A DNA stretch of 60,238 nucleotides from JBBREP01 sp036501845. Its GTDB lineage: Bacteria; Actinomycetota; Acidimicrobiia; IMCC26256; PALSA-610. The stretch is taken from the NCBI GenBank assembly GCA_036501845.1, contig DASXZO010000029.1, forward strand, positions 1-60,238, read 5' to 3'. Both the position numbers and the translations under genes were made by a program. The notes under the pieces were generated by a model. That model was not told the DNA's origin. It worked only from the letters and a program-made list of their open reading frames with translations, and did not search any database. This document shows, in pieces, positions 18,198 through 27,100 of this stretch (within the stretch, counting starts at the first letter, position 1; each line of letters starts with the position of its first letter).

Positions 18198-19148
18198 ATG
18201 CGGCGTGTGTCGGTGTGGCAGGGGGGTGCGGCGGCGGCAACCGTGGCCGTTGTGCTCGGGTTGGGTTCGCTGACCGCCTCGGCGAGCGCGCAGTATCCGG
18301 TGCCGTACAACTTCGCGGCGAACATCGTGGCCGCGGCAACGCAGCCGGGGACAGCACCGCCCGGCTCGAACAACTGGTCGTGCAAGCCCACACGAGCGCA
18401 CCCGCAACCCGTGGTACTCGTGCACGGGCTGCTCGCAAACATGACCGACAACTGGCAGACGATGTCGCCGTTGGTCGCCGACAGCGGCTACTGCGTGTAC
18501 GCGTTCACGTACGGCACCGAGACGAACGAGTCGAGCACGTTCCAGGTGGGTGGCCTGACCACCATGGAACAGAGCGCGCAGCAGCTCTCGGCGTTCGTCG
18601 ACAAGGTGCTCGCGGCCACAGGCACGAAGAAGGTCGACATCGTCGGGCATTCAGAGGGCGCCACGATGCCCGACTACTACCTCGAATATCTCGGCGGGGC
18701 CGCCAAGGTGTTCCGCTACGTGGGCGTGTCGGGCGTGAAGCACGGCACCACGCTCGACGGCGTCGGCACGGCGCTCACCGCGATCGAGAGTGTCTTCCCG
18801 GGCACGCCCGATCCGACGGCGAGCACCTGCCAGTCGTGCGACGAGTTCCTCGTGGGTTCGGCGTACATCGCCAAGATCGAGGCGCGCGCACCGGCACCGG
18901 GTGTGATCTACACCAACATCGCAACCGACTACGACGAGCTCGTCACCCCGCACACGAACAGCTTCATGACGGGTCGGAACGTCACCAACATCACGGTGCA
19001 GGACCACTGCCCGCTCGACTTCAGCGACCACCTGTCGATCATCTCCGACCCGATCACCGGTCAGTACATCCTCAACGCGCTCGACCCTGCACACGCCGAG
19101 CCGCCCCCGTGCGTTCCGGTACTGCCAGCCTTCGGCAGCGGCCTGTAG
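18198..19148 (+). CDS. Secreted lipase (class 2, EstA/LipA-like alpha/beta hydrolase)
   Basis: A 316-residue exported lipase. The signal peptide ends near SASAQYP. The core has VVLVHGLLANMTDNW (oxyanion HG), the nucleophile elbow VDIVGHSEGATMPDYYL, the acid in NIATDYDELVTPH and the catalytic His probably in DFSDHLSI. Four Cys (SCK, YCVY, CQSCDEF) may form disulfides. The order of motifs matches bacterial class 2 triacylglycerol lipases. ATG 18198 begins MRRVSVWQGG, suitable for export. It probably hydrolyses acylglycerols outside the cell. Confidence 0.88.
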   Translation: MRRVSVWQGGAAAATVAVVLGLGSLTASASAQYPVPYNFAANIVAAATQPGTAPPGSNNWSCKPTRAHPQPVVLVHGLLANMTDNWQTMSPLVADSGYCVYAFTYGTETNESSTFQVGGLTTMEQSAQQLSAFVDKVLAATGTKKVDIVGHSEGATMPDYYLEYLGGAAKVFRYVGVSGVKHGTTLDGVGTALTAIESVFPGTPDPTASTCQSCDEFLVGSAYIAKIEARAPAPGVIYTNIATDYDELVTPHTNSFMTGRNVTNITVQDHCPLDFSDHLSIISDPITGQYILNALDPAHAEPPPCVPVLPAFGSGL

Positions 19149-19158
19149 CGCAGTCGGA

Positions 19159-19284
19159 TCAGTACTGCGGGGGCGCGGGGTTCGAGGTGCCGTGCACCAG
19201 CGAGGCGATCGCGAAACCGTTCGTCGACCGTTGAACGGCGCTCTGGGGCGGCCACGCGTTGGCTTCGCTGTTCTGGTCCGACAC
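19159..19284 (-). pseudogene. Possible remnant or small ORF with coding-like composition
   Basis: On the minus strand, 41 codons ending TSNPAPPQY then stop have normal amino-acid composition and strong third-position G/C, unlike a shadow frame. The frame stays open upstream without a plausible start except GTG 19284, and has no similarity I recognise. It could be the tail of a decayed gene or a real small ORF. The rest of this 266-bp gap (19149-19414) holds nothing recognisable. Confidence 0.25.
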
Positions 19285-19414
19285 GCTGCTGGCCTCCCAG
19301 TCCGACCGCCCGACCCGACCTACCTGCGGAGTGATTCGACGCTGCGTGAGCGCGACCTGAGACAGTCTCGCGTTCGTTTCGTGCCCAAGCACTTCGGCGC
19401 GCAACGATTCCCGG

Positions 19415-20245
19415 GTGATCCGTCGCACCAGCCTCCTCGTCGCGGTGCTCGTGGTGCTCGCCGCCGCGTGCTCCAGTGGTTCGTCGTCGGCACATGGCCG
19501 CGCGCAATCGACGGCGACCACATCGGCAACAAAGGTGACTGCGGGCGCCACCACCACCGAGCCGTCGACGACAACCATGCCGCCGACGACCACTTCCACG
19601 GCGCCCCCGCCGAGCACCACCACCACCTTGCCGCCGCTGCCCCCGCCCCCGGCCACACTGCGCCGCGGTTCGTCGGGGCTGGTCGTCGCGGCGCTGCAGC
19701 AGCGCCTGCTCTCACTCGGCTACTGGCTCGACACCACGAGCGGCAACTTCGACGACTCGACGCAGCAGGCGGTGTACGCCTACCAGAAGGCGGCCGGCGT
19801 CGCGGCCGACGGCAGCGTCGGTCCGATCACCGCTGCGGCACTCGCGCGCGGTGTGGTACCGACCCCGCAGAGTCATTCCGGCTACGTGGTGGAAGTCGAC
19901 CTCGAACGCGATCTGCTGATGGTTGTCGACAACGGCCACGTGGCGCACGTGCTCAACGTCTCGACCGGCGGCGGATACTCCTATGCCAGCGGCACCGGAT
20001 TCGCGCGGGCGATCACGCCTCGCGGCCACTTCACCGTGTACCGCCAGATCGACGGCTTGCGAGTGAGCACGCTCGGCCAGTTGTGGCGACCCAAGTACTT
20101 CGACGGCGGGTTTGCGATCCACGGCGACTCCGACGTGCCGCCGCGGCCGGTGTCGCACGGCTGCGTTCGCGTGACTGACGAAGCAATCGACTGGATCTGG
20201 TCGAGCGGCATCATCCCTCTGGGCACGCCGGTGTGGCTCTACTGA
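19415..20245 (+). CDS. L,D-transpeptidase with peptidoglycan-binding domain, lipoprotein
   Basis: A 276-residue cell-wall enzyme. The N-terminus is a lipoprotein signal with lipobox LAAAC-SS and a Thr/Pro-rich spacer of about 60 residues. A peptidoglycan-binding domain follows (LQQRLLSLGYWLDTTSGNFD...QAVYAYQKAAGVAADGSVGP). The YkuD catalytic domain ends with IHGDSDVPPRPVSHGCVRV, containing the catalytic His and Cys. It should form 3-3 cross-links or attach substrates to peptidoglycan on the outer face. GTG 19415 is the start that gives a normal signal. Confidence 0.93.
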   Translation: MIRRTSLLVAVLVVLAAACSSGSSSAHGRAQSTATTSATKVTAGATTTEPSTTTMPPTTTSTAPPPSTTTTLPPLPPPPATLRRGSSGLVVAALQQRLLSLGYWLDTTSGNFDDSTQQAVYAYQKAAGVAADGSVGPITAAALARGVVPTPQSHSGYVVEVDLERDLLMVVDNGHVAHVLNVSTGGGYSYASGTGFARAITPRGHFTVYRQIDGLRVSTLGQLWRPKYFDGGFAIHGDSDVPPRPVSHGCVRVTDEAIDWIWSSGIIPLGTPVWLY

Positions 20246-20281
20246 CGAGCAACAACGAGCGGCGCAGCGCAGCTCGCTAGG

Positions 20282-21043
20282 TCAGGCGAAAAAGGCGACG
20301 AGCGCGTCGCGAAACTCGGGCTTCGCCACCGCGCTCAGATGATTACCCGGCACCACCGTGAGCGTCGCGCCTTCGATCGCGGCAGCGAGGAGATCGGCGC
20401 GCTGCGCCAGCGCGTCGTCGTCGCCGACCAACACGAGGGTGGGCGCGGTGATGTTCTCGACCGCGATCCGCTCGCGTCCACCTCCACGCGCCACCGCGGC
20501 CAACGCGAGCAGGTCGGCACCCGTGGCCTTGGCGAAGTTGCGGAACGCCGCGCCGGACGGGTCGCTCACCTGCGACGCATCGGTGGCCTCGAGACCATCC
20601 ACGACGCGTGCCATGCGTTGTTGGCGGCGGCCGACGAGTTCACGGTCGACCAGCGCGCCGCCGACGCCGCCGAGCACGAGGCGTTGTACGCGGTGATCGC
20701 GGCTGGCGACGGTGGCCGACACCACGCCGCCCATCGAGTATCCGGCCAGGTCGTACCGCTCGAAGCCGAGGTGATCCACGAGCTGTTGCACGTCGTCGGC
20801 CATGCGGCCGTGCCCGTAGCGCGCCGGGTCGTGCGGCGTGTCGGACCGGCCGTGGCCGCGCGCGTCGAGCGCGACGACGTGATGGCCCGCACCCGCCAGC
20901 GCGTCGACGAGCCCGGGCCGAACCCAGTTGACGAAGGCGTTGGCCGCGAAACCGTGGTGCAACACCACCGGCGGACGGTCGCCCACGTCGCCCCACACGT
21001 CGTACGCAATGCGCAGGCCGTCATCAGTGATGAGCTCAGGCAT
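20282..21043 (-). CDS. Alpha/beta hydrolase
   Basis: A 253-residue cytoplasmic alpha/beta hydrolase. It has the HG oxyanion motif (VVLHHGFAANAFVNWV), DARGHGRSD, the nucleophile elbow AGYSMGGVVS, the acid in LVLVGDDDALA and the His in VPGNHLSAV, so the triad looks complete. Similar proteins are esterases, haloperoxidase-like enzymes or C-C hydrolases; substrate cannot be told. A TACGGT box 6 nt before the ATG suggests a leaderless transcript. The next gene upstream on the same strand starts at 21526. Confidence 0.88.
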   Translation of the reverse strand: MPELITDDGLRIAYDVWGDVGDRPPVVLHHGFAANAFVNWVRPGLVDALAGAGHHVVALDARGHGRSDTPHDPARYGHGRMADDVQQLVDHLGFERYDLAGYSMGGVVSATVASRDHRVQRLVLGGVGGALVDRELVGRRQQRMARVVDGLEATDASQVSDPSGAAFRNFAKATGADLLALAAVARGGGRERIAVENITAPTLVLVGDDDALAQRADLLAAAIEGATLTVVPGNHLSAVAKPEFRDALVAFFA

Positions 21044-21055
21044 GCGCCGACCGTA
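21044..21055 (-). promoter_or_regulatory. Leaderless -10 box (TACGGT) before alpha/beta hydrolase
   Basis: On the minus strand TACGGT (21055-21050) is followed by 6 nt and then the ATG at 21043. The box overlaps the short gap after the upstream gene, so the hydrolase may have its own promoter. Confidence 0.4.
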
Positions 21056-21070
21056 CCGCCGGAACGTGGG

Positions 21071-21526
21071 TCAGCGCCCGAGGAGCGGTTCGAACGCGGC
21101 GATGTAGGCCGCGAGCCGATCGCTCACCTCGAAGGGCAGGTCGGGGTCGCGGAAGTCGAACTCCGACCAGGTCTCCGAAATGCGCCGCCAGCGGTCGTTG
21201 CCGAGGAACGGGCCGGCAACAGGTTCCTTGCCGAGCGCCTTGCGCCAGCGCTTTTGGTGCGCGACCAGCGTCGACAGCACATCGTCGTTGCGGTCGGCCT
21301 TCGGGTATTCGCTGTGGAAGCCGATCTCGAGGACCAGCCCGCCCTTCGGCCCGGCCCGCACGATCTGCGACTCGTAGTGCTCCTTGATGCGCTCGCCTTC
21401 GCCGTACGTGACCTTGATGCCGTAGCCGTGCGTGTACCCACCGAATTCGGCGTACTGCGGCGCGACCGACCCGAGCAGCGCATCGCTCACCTGCTCGAAG
21501 AACTCGCCGCTCGACAGATCACTCAC
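21071..21526 (-). CDS. Conserved hypothetical protein
   Basis: A soluble protein of about 151 residues that I do not recognise. It contains FGGYTHGYGIKVTYGEGERI, then a beta segment GGLVLEIGFHSEY, and Trp-rich helices (KRWRKALGK, DRWRRISETWSEFDF). No signal or membrane segment. GTG 21526 is preferred because a TACCCT box lies 8 nt before it; GTG 21550 is also in frame. It is transcribed away from the acyltransferase gene. Confidence 0.6.
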   Translation of the reverse strand: MSDLSSGEFFEQVSDALLGSVAPQYAEFGGYTHGYGIKVTYGEGERIKEHYESQIVRAGPKGGLVLEIGFHSEYPKADRNDDVLSTLVAHQKRWRKALGKEPVAGPFLGNDRWRRISETWSEFDFRDPDLPFEVSDRLAAYIAAFEPLLGR

Positions 21527-21599
21527 AACCGACGAGGGTAGAGCGCGCACCGCGAGCCGCCGACGGACCGATTGCGATACGACCTGCTTGACTCGGTCG

Positions 21600-23498
21600 A
21601 TGGCGATCGGGCGCCGCTACGAACCCGGGCTCGACGGGTTGCGCGGGATCGCCGTGGCGGCCGTGCTGGCGTACCACGACGAGCGACTCGCAGGCGGCTT
21701 CCTCGGCGTGTCGACGTTCTTCGTGCTGTCGGGCTTCCTGATCACGGCATTGCTGCTGCGCGAACGGGACGAGCGCGGCGCGGTGTCGTTCCGTGGCTTC
21801 TACTCGCGTCGAGTGCGGCGCCTCGTGCCCGCCGCGATCCTCGGCGTGCTGCTCGCGGCTGTCGTCACGCAAGTACGCCACGACGCCGCCGCGTCACATG
21901 CCTTTCGAGGCGATGCGATCACCGCGCTCACCGATGTGGCGAACTGGCGCTTCGTGCTCGCGGGACGCTCGTACCTCGCGCTGTTCGTGACGCCGTCGGC
22001 CGTGCAGCACTACTGGTCGCTCGCGGTCGAAGTGCAGTTCTACGTGGTGCTGGTACCGGTGATCGTGGCCGCGCTCGCGCTCGGACGAGGCCGACACACC
22101 TTGTTGTACGCCACGCTCACCGTGTTGATCGCGGTGTCGGTGGCGCTCGGCGCATACTTCGCGACGCACGGCAGCTTCGACCGCGCCTATTACGGCACCG
22201 ACACCCGAGCGGCCGAGTTCCTCGTGGGCGCGCTCTTCGGCGCGTTGTTCGCGGCGCGGCCACGCGAACTCTCCGCGCGCGTCGAGCGCACGATCGCGAT
22301 CGCGGGGCCGTTCGCGCTCGCCGGCGCGGTCGCCTTCTACGTGCACGCCCACCTCGACACGAACCTCTTCCGAGGCCCGCTCGTGGCGTTCGCAGTGCTG
22401 AACGCTGTGGTCGCCCTCGCCGCGTGCGTGCCCGGACCCGTGCGCACCGCGCTGTCGGTGAGTCCGCTGGTGTGGCTCGGCCGCATCAGCTACGGCGTGT
22501 ACGTGTACCACTGGCCGCTGTACCTGGTGCTCGATCACCAGCGCACGGGCCTCGGGCCACTTGCCCTCGTCGCCGTACGGCTCGCGGCCACGTTGGCGGT
22601 GGCGATCGCGTCGTACGTGCTCGTCGAGCAACCGATCCGAACCGGCCACTTCATATGTGGCCGGGTGCGCTGGATCGCGCTCCCGGCGGCCCTCATCGCC
22701 GCGTCGGTGGCGGGCAGCGCGGTCGCCGCCACCAGCACCGCACCCACGATTCACTTCGCGCCCGCCGCTCCGCTCGTAATTCCTTCCGCACCGCTACGCA
22801 CACCGTCCGACCGCGCGGCGCGCAACACACCCCAGCGGGTACTCGTCGTGGGCGACTCCGTGGCGCTCACGCTCGGGCGCGGCATCGAGCGCTGGGGCGC
22901 AGCCCACGGGATCCAAGTGTTGAACGAGGGTCAGCTCGGCTGCGGACTGTTGAACGGCGCAGAGGTGCGGGGTTACTGGGGCGTCGAGACGCGCGACGCC
23001 GACCCGTGCCACCAGCGCGCGCTCTGGCAGAAGTTGATCGAGAAATTCCGGCCCGACGTGGTGGTGGTGCTCTTCGGTGCGTGGGACGTGTACGACGCCT
23101 CATGGAACGGTGGGCGAACGTGGTTTGCGCCGGGCACACCCACCTGGAACACGCGGTACGAAGCCGACGTGTCGGCAGCCGGCGCAGCACTGCGTGCGTC
23201 GGGTGCGCGCGTGCTGTGGCTCGAACCGCCGTGCTTCGCCGACACGTCACCCACCGACACCAGCCCGCCACCGTGGTATTCGCCGAGTCGGGTTGCGGTG
23301 GTGGGAAGTATCGAGCAGCAGGTGAGCGCGCACGACGGCGAGTGGGTCACCGATGTGGTGCACCAGAGCGGCTGCCCGGTGAACCTCACGATGCGGCCCG
23401 ACGGCGTGCACTACTCCGACCCGGGCGCCGACCGCGCCGCGCCGGCGGTGGGTGCTGCGATCCTGCGCGCTTGGACTGCGAAGCCGCGCGTCACGTAA
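21600..23498 (+). CDS. Acyltransferase family 3 membrane protein with C-terminal SGNH domain (OafA-like)
   Basis: A 632-residue inner-membrane protein. The first 370 residues form an acyltransferase-3 domain with about ten TM helices; it starts YEPGLDGLRGIAVAAVLAYH and has FFVLSGFLIT and RRVRRLVPAA, the conserved signature. After a periplasmic linker, residues about 470-630 form an SGNH hydrolase-like domain (VLVVGDSVALTLGRG at block I; DGVHYSDPGADR near the end with the Asp and His). Such two-part proteins O-acetylate cell-surface polysaccharides or peptidoglycan, with the SGNH part completing transfer outside. ATG 21600 is the first start fitting the family. Confidence 0.9.
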   Translation: MAIGRRYEPGLDGLRGIAVAAVLAYHDERLAGGFLGVSTFFVLSGFLITALLLRERDERGAVSFRGFYSRRVRRLVPAAILGVLLAAVVTQVRHDAAASHAFRGDAITALTDVANWRFVLAGRSYLALFVTPSAVQHYWSLAVEVQFYVVLVPVIVAALALGRGRHTLLYATLTVLIAVSVALGAYFATHGSFDRAYYGTDTRAAEFLVGALFGALFAARPRELSARVERTIAIAGPFALAGAVAFYVHAHLDTNLFRGPLVAFAVLNAVVALAACVPGPVRTALSVSPLVWLGRISYGVYVYHWPLYLVLDHQRTGLGPLALVAVRLAATLAVAIASYVLVEQPIRTGHFICGRVRWIALPAALIAASVAGSAVAATSTAPTIHFAPAAPLVIPSAPLRTPSDRAARNTPQRVLVVGDSVALTLGRGIERWGAAHGIQVLNEGQLGCGLLNGAEVRGYWGVETRDADPCHQRALWQKLIEKFRPDVVVVLFGAWDVYDASWNGGRTWFAPGTPTWNTRYEADVSAAGAALRASGARVLWLEPPCFADTSPTDTSPPPWYSPSRVAVVGSIEQQVSAHDGEWVTDVVHQSGCPVNLTMRPDGVHYSDPGADRAAPAVGAAILRAWTAKPRVT

Positions 23499-23513
23499 CC
23501 GCGCGTCACGTAA
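23484..23513. repeat. Perfect 15-bp tandem duplication over a stop codon
   Basis: CCGCGCGTCACGTAA occurs twice in a row (23484-23498 and 23499-23513). The first copy holds the last four codons and stop of the acyltransferase gene; the second repeats them after the stop. It looks like a recent replication slip. Confidence 0.8.
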
Positions 23514-23533
23514 CCGGGCGCTCGACGCGCTGC

Positions 23534-24280
23534 TCAGCTGAACTTCGTCTTGGGCCGTTCGACGAGCTCGCCGTCGATCTCGATGTCGACGTGCTCGTTG
23601 TAGAAACACACGAGGCCGGCCACGTTCGCGGACTCGGGCAACGGAGTGGGGTAGCCCCACACGATGTCGTGGTGCACGTGCTCGCCGATCACGACGTCCC
23701 AGTAACTCGCGAAGCCCTTGTACGGACAGGCCGACGTGGTGTCGGTGGGCCGGAGCAGATCCATGCGCACGTCGGTCTTGGGCAGGTAGTAGCGGGCGGG
23801 GAGACCGGTCTCGAACAGAATCGTCGAGCGACGCGAATCGGCGACCGCTTCACCCTCCACGAGCACACGTACGTGCCGCGACGATCGCAGCGCGTCGATA
23901 CGCGTCTCCGGGCTGCGCGGGTGCACGAACACCTCCATGTCTTCTTCGAACCATGCATCGATTGCCGCCCACTCGAACCGCACGAGGTCACGGAGCTGCT
24001 CGACGGGAGAGTCGACGTGGCGCCACGCCGCGTCGCTCACCGTGTGGCCATCGACGACCAGGTCGTACCGCGTGCCGTCACCGCGTCGCGGCGAGTGCAA
24101 CACGTTGCCGTTCTCGCGCAGTTCACATCGCACGTCGGCGAGCGGCACATACCAGGCCGGGAAATAGGGCGTCTCCCACACGTTGCGCACCGAGCGGCTG
24201 TCGACCACGGCACGGCCATGCACGAACCCCCGGATCCACTTAGGGTTGGTGTCGATGCGAATGCGCGGCGCCTCGGCCAT
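23534..24280 (-). CDS. Tandem DUF427 protein
   Basis: A 248-residue protein with two DUF427 domains. The first half contains VVDSRSVRNVWETPYFPAWYVPLADV and the second VADSRRSTILFETGLPARYYLPKTDV, which are the same element repeated; CPYKGFASYWDV is the family's conserved CPYKG motif. DUF427 is a beta-rich single domain of unknown biochemical role that is frequent in actinobacteria. GGGAGG lies before the ATG at 24280. It is convergent with the acyltransferase gene. Confidence 0.92.
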   Translation of the reverse strand: MAEAPRIRIDTNPKWIRGFVHGRAVVDSRSVRNVWETPYFPAWYVPLADVRCELRENGNVLHSPRRGDGTRYDLVVDGHTVSDAAWRHVDSPVEQLRDLVRFEWAAIDAWFEEDMEVFVHPRSPETRIDALRSSRHVRVLVEGEAVADSRRSTILFETGLPARYYLPKTDVRMDLLRPTDTTSACPYKGFASYWDVVIGEHVHHDIVWGYPTPLPESANVAGLVCFYNEHVDIEIDGELVERPKTKFS

Positions 24281-24406
24281 GGCGACCTCCCTGTTACGCC
24301 CGACGTTACGCGACGGGTTTGGCCGCCTTCACTCGCCTCTGCACGCGCCACTCTCACTCCTCGAGGGTGAGGCGGGCGCGAGTGAGCACGTCGGATCGTC
24401 GTACTC

Positions 24407-24805
24407 GTGCTGCGTCGACTGATCTGGGACTGGGGGATCGCGGCGGTGGCCGTGGCCCTCACCGCGGGCCTCCTCTCCGGCGTGCACATCGACGGCGGCT
24501 TCGGTGCGCTGTTGCTGATCGCGCTCGTGTGGGGGCTGGTAAATGCCATCATCGGGCCGATCGCGCGCCTGCTGTCGCTGCCGCTCACCTTGATCACCTT
24601 CGGGCTGTTCGTCTTCGTGGTGAACGGGCTCCTGTTCCTCCTCACGTCGGCGATCGTGTCGAGGCTGCACGTCGACAACTTCGGTTGGGCAATCCTCGGT
24701 GCCATCGTGATCTCGTTCGTGACGATGGTGCTCGAGGGCGTGGAACGCCGGGTGATCCGCAGGAACGATCGGCGTTCGAACCGGCGCGCTCGGGCCCACG
24801 GCTGA
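24407..24805 (+). CDS. Phage holin family 4 (DUF/YvlD-like) membrane protein
   Basis: A 132-residue integral membrane protein with four hydrophobic helices (IAAVAVALTAGLLSGVHI, ALLLIALVWGLVNAIIGP, LITFGLFVFVVNGLLFLLTS, AILGAIVISFVTMVL) and a basic tail. The motif NAIIGPIARLLSLPLTLITF matches the Phage_holin_4_2/YvlD family, which despite the name is chromosomal and widespread. Its function is unknown; no lysin or phage gene is near, so lysis is unlikely. The GTG start has no clear Shine-Dalgarno. Confidence 0.85.
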   Translation: MLRRLIWDWGIAAVAVALTAGLLSGVHIDGGFGALLLIALVWGLVNAIIGPIARLLSLPLTLITFGLFVFVVNGLLFLLTSAIVSRLHVDNFGWAILGAIVISFVTMVLEGVERRVIRRNDRRSNRRARAHG

Positions 24806-24857
24806 GGCGGTGCCCGGCGCGGCGTAGCGTCGTTCCCGAGCAACGGGAGGCGGCACG

Positions 24858-26108
24858 ATGGGCGACGGCAACGCGGACACTGCAGACACGGGCGCAGACG
24901 CTCAGGACGCAGGGCACGGCGACTTGGTGTCGCAGCTCGAGATGGACATGAACGATCTCGGCAACCTGGCCGCGCCGCAACCGATGTACCGCTCGGCCAT
25001 CGAGCAAGGCGGCGTCGCCTGCCCGATGGAAGGTGTCACCGTCACCTTCAGCCGCGAGCTCACCGACCACGTGTTGCGCCACCACGAGCTGTTCTCGTCG
25101 GACGGTGGGCTCGATCTCGGCAACATCCGGCCCCTGATCCCACTCAACGTCGACCCGCCGCAACACGGCAAGTACCGGCGCATCCTCGACCCGTTGTTCG
25201 CGCCGAAGCGCATGGACGAACAGGACGCCGACATCACCGCCCGCGCGAACCACTTCATCGATGCGTTCATCGATCGCGGTGAATGTCATTTCACCGAAGA
25301 GTTCGCCGAGCTCTTCCCGTCGGCGGTGTTCCTCGGTCTCATGGGCCTGCCGTGGAGCGAGCTCGACACGTTCATCCATCTGCGCGACGGGATCCTGCGC
25401 CCGCACAAGACCGATCCGAACGCGATGTTCGAGATGGACGCGCGCCAAGCGGTGATGCGCGCCACAGGGCTCGAGATCTACGACTACTTCGGCGCGCAGC
25501 TCGACGACCGCGCGGCGCGACCCACCGACGACATCCTCACGCACTTCCTCACCGCCGAGATCGACGGCGAATGCCTCACTCGCGACGAGATCCTCGACAT
25601 CTGTTTCCTGTTCCTCATCGCCGGGCTCGACACAGTGAGCGACTCGCTCACGTGCTTCTACGCGTTCCTTGCGCGGAACCCGGGGCACCGCCAACGCATC
25701 GTCGACGACCCGTCGGTGATCCCGAACGCGGTGGAGGAGTTGCTGCGGTGGGAATCGCCGGTGCCGGGCGGCGTGCCGCGCATCGCCACGCAGGACACCA
25801 CGCTGCCGAACGGCATCGCGATTTCGAAGGGCGATGCAGTGATGGTGAGCTACGGCGCGGCCAACATCGACCCCGTCGAGTTTCCCGACGGCTTCGACGT
25901 GCGCTTCGACCGCGACGTGAACCGGCACATCGCCTTCGGCGGCGGCGTGCACCGCTGTCTCGGCTCACACCTCGCGCGCCGGGAGTTGCGCATCACGCTC
26001 CGAGAGTGGCACCGCCGCATCCCGAGCTACAGGATCAAGCCCGGCCACGAGGCGCTCGACTACGCGCCCGGGCTGCGGCACGTGAGCAACCTCGTGCTCG
26101 CCTGGTAA
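24858..26108 (+). CDS. Cytochrome P450
   Basis: A 416-residue soluble bacterial P450. The I-helix oxygen-binding segment reads FLIAGLDTVSDSL (AGxDT), the K-helix ExxR is EELLRWESP, and the heme-binding loop is FGGGVHRCLGSHLARRELRI with the thiolate Cys. It also has the N-terminal NVDPPQHGKYRRILDPLF. Length and motif order are complete. Such enzymes hydroxylate small lipophilic compounds; no ferredoxin or reductase gene is adjacent, so redox partners must come from elsewhere. GGAGG upstream supports ATG 24858. Confidence 0.95.
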   Translation: MGDGNADTADTGADAQDAGHGDLVSQLEMDMNDLGNLAAPQPMYRSAIEQGGVACPMEGVTVTFSRELTDHVLRHHELFSSDGGLDLGNIRPLIPLNVDPPQHGKYRRILDPLFAPKRMDEQDADITARANHFIDAFIDRGECHFTEEFAELFPSAVFLGLMGLPWSELDTFIHLRDGILRPHKTDPNAMFEMDARQAVMRATGLEIYDYFGAQLDDRAARPTDDILTHFLTAEIDGECLTRDEILDICFLFLIAGLDTVSDSLTCFYAFLARNPGHRQRIVDDPSVIPNAVEELLRWESPVPGGVPRIATQDTTLPNGIAISKGDAVMVSYGAANIDPVEFPDGFDVRFDRDVNRHIAFGGGVHRCLGSHLARRELRITLREWHRRIPSYRIKPGHEALDYAPGLRHVSNLVLAW

Positions 26109-26277
26109 AGGCCCGGAACCGTTGCGCACATCGACAGTTGTGGCGCGAGTCATCGGTATTCCGCGGCCAGTCACACCATGTGCACAACAACGCCGCGAAC
26201 CGGTTATCTGAGCCGTTTGGCACGGGTAGTTCGATGGCCGCACCTGACACCCACGTCAGACTGATACAGGAGGTTCG

Positions 26278-26826
26278 ATGAACCTACGGAAGATTGCCGG
26301 TTTTGCCTTTGCGATGTCGCTCTTGGCGCCGGTTGGGCTCATGCTGGGCACTGAAAGCGCGACCGCAGTGACGCACGGACAGACCTGCACCGCCGTAGCG
26401 GGATCGGCAACGATCGCTCCCGGTCTCTCGACGGTGCCGGCCAACCAGACGATCACCGCAACGGGCACGATGACCAAGTGCACGCCCACGGCCGCAACCG
26501 GCGGCAGCGGCACCCTGCACGCGACTGTTCACCTGAAGAACGGCTCGTGCCAGGGCCTCGCTTCGGGCACGACGTTGCCGCTCGTCGGCAGCATCACTTG
26601 GAAGAACAAGAAGACGTCGTCGGTGAACATCACCGCCAAGACGACTTCTTCGGCGCCGACCGTCGCGACCTTCAGCGGCAAGGCGACTGCCGGTCTCTTC
26701 AAGGGCCAGGCCATCGGCGGGAAGATCAGCTTCTCGCTCGCGTCGGGCAACTGCACGACCAGCCCGGTCAAGAAGATCACGTTCAACAACAAGGTGAACA
26801 ACAAGCCGGTGGCGTTCACCATCTGA
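26278..26826 (+). CDS. Secreted protein of unknown function
   Basis: A 182-residue exported protein with a signal peptide (IAGFAFAMSLLAPVGLMLGT, cut near ATA-VTH). The mature part is Thr/Ser/Lys-rich and beta-like, with four Cys that could form two disulfides (QTCTAV, TKCTP, GSCQG, NCTTS). I do not recognise a family. The ATG has a very strong Shine-Dalgarno, AGGAGG, suggesting high expression. The gene is followed by a clear terminator, so it is monocistronic. The 169 bp upstream contain no recognisable element. Confidence 0.75.
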   Translation: MNLRKIAGFAFAMSLLAPVGLMLGTESATAVTHGQTCTAVAGSATIAPGLSTVPANQTITATGTMTKCTPTAATGGSGTLHATVHLKNGSCQGLASGTTLPLVGSITWKNKKTSSVNITAKTTSSAPTVATFSGKATAGLFKGQAIGGKISFSLASGNCTTSPVKKITFNNKVNNKPVAFTI

Positions 26827-26882
26827 ACCATCTGATCCCGAAACCAGCGTGACGGCGCACGTCACGCCAGCAACACAACGAC

Positions 26883-26909
26883 AGGCCGTGTCCCACCGGG
26901 GCACGGCCT
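26883..26909 (+). terminator. Hairpin terminator
   Basis: Arms AGGCCGTGTCCC (26883-26894) and GGGGCACGGCCT (26898-26909) pair over 12 bp with one G-U wobble and a 3-nt loop. It lies 57 bp after the secreted protein gene. The remaining 190 bp to the next start hold nothing recognisable. Confidence 0.75.
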
Positions 26910-27100
26910 CGTCGCGTGCGGCGTGCGGCGTGCGCCATGCACACCGCCGGCGTCGCGACGATCGGTGACGGTCCGCAGTGGGTAGATGAACGATGTGATG
27001 CCGTTCGATACCGCGTCGCGCGGCATCCACTTCAGTGGTTGGTTTGCCCGCGGGAGCCGACGGGTATCGGCGGCTGCGAGCGGGCTCGGGAGCTGTAGCT

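Noticed and set aside
21572..24370. A 932-codon open frame overlapping the acyltransferase gene and DUF427 gene
   Set aside because: It is an Arg-rich shadow frame that crosses two well-supported genes.
24407..24805. Prophage lysis gene
   Set aside because: The holin-named family is chromosomal and widespread, and no phage gene is near.
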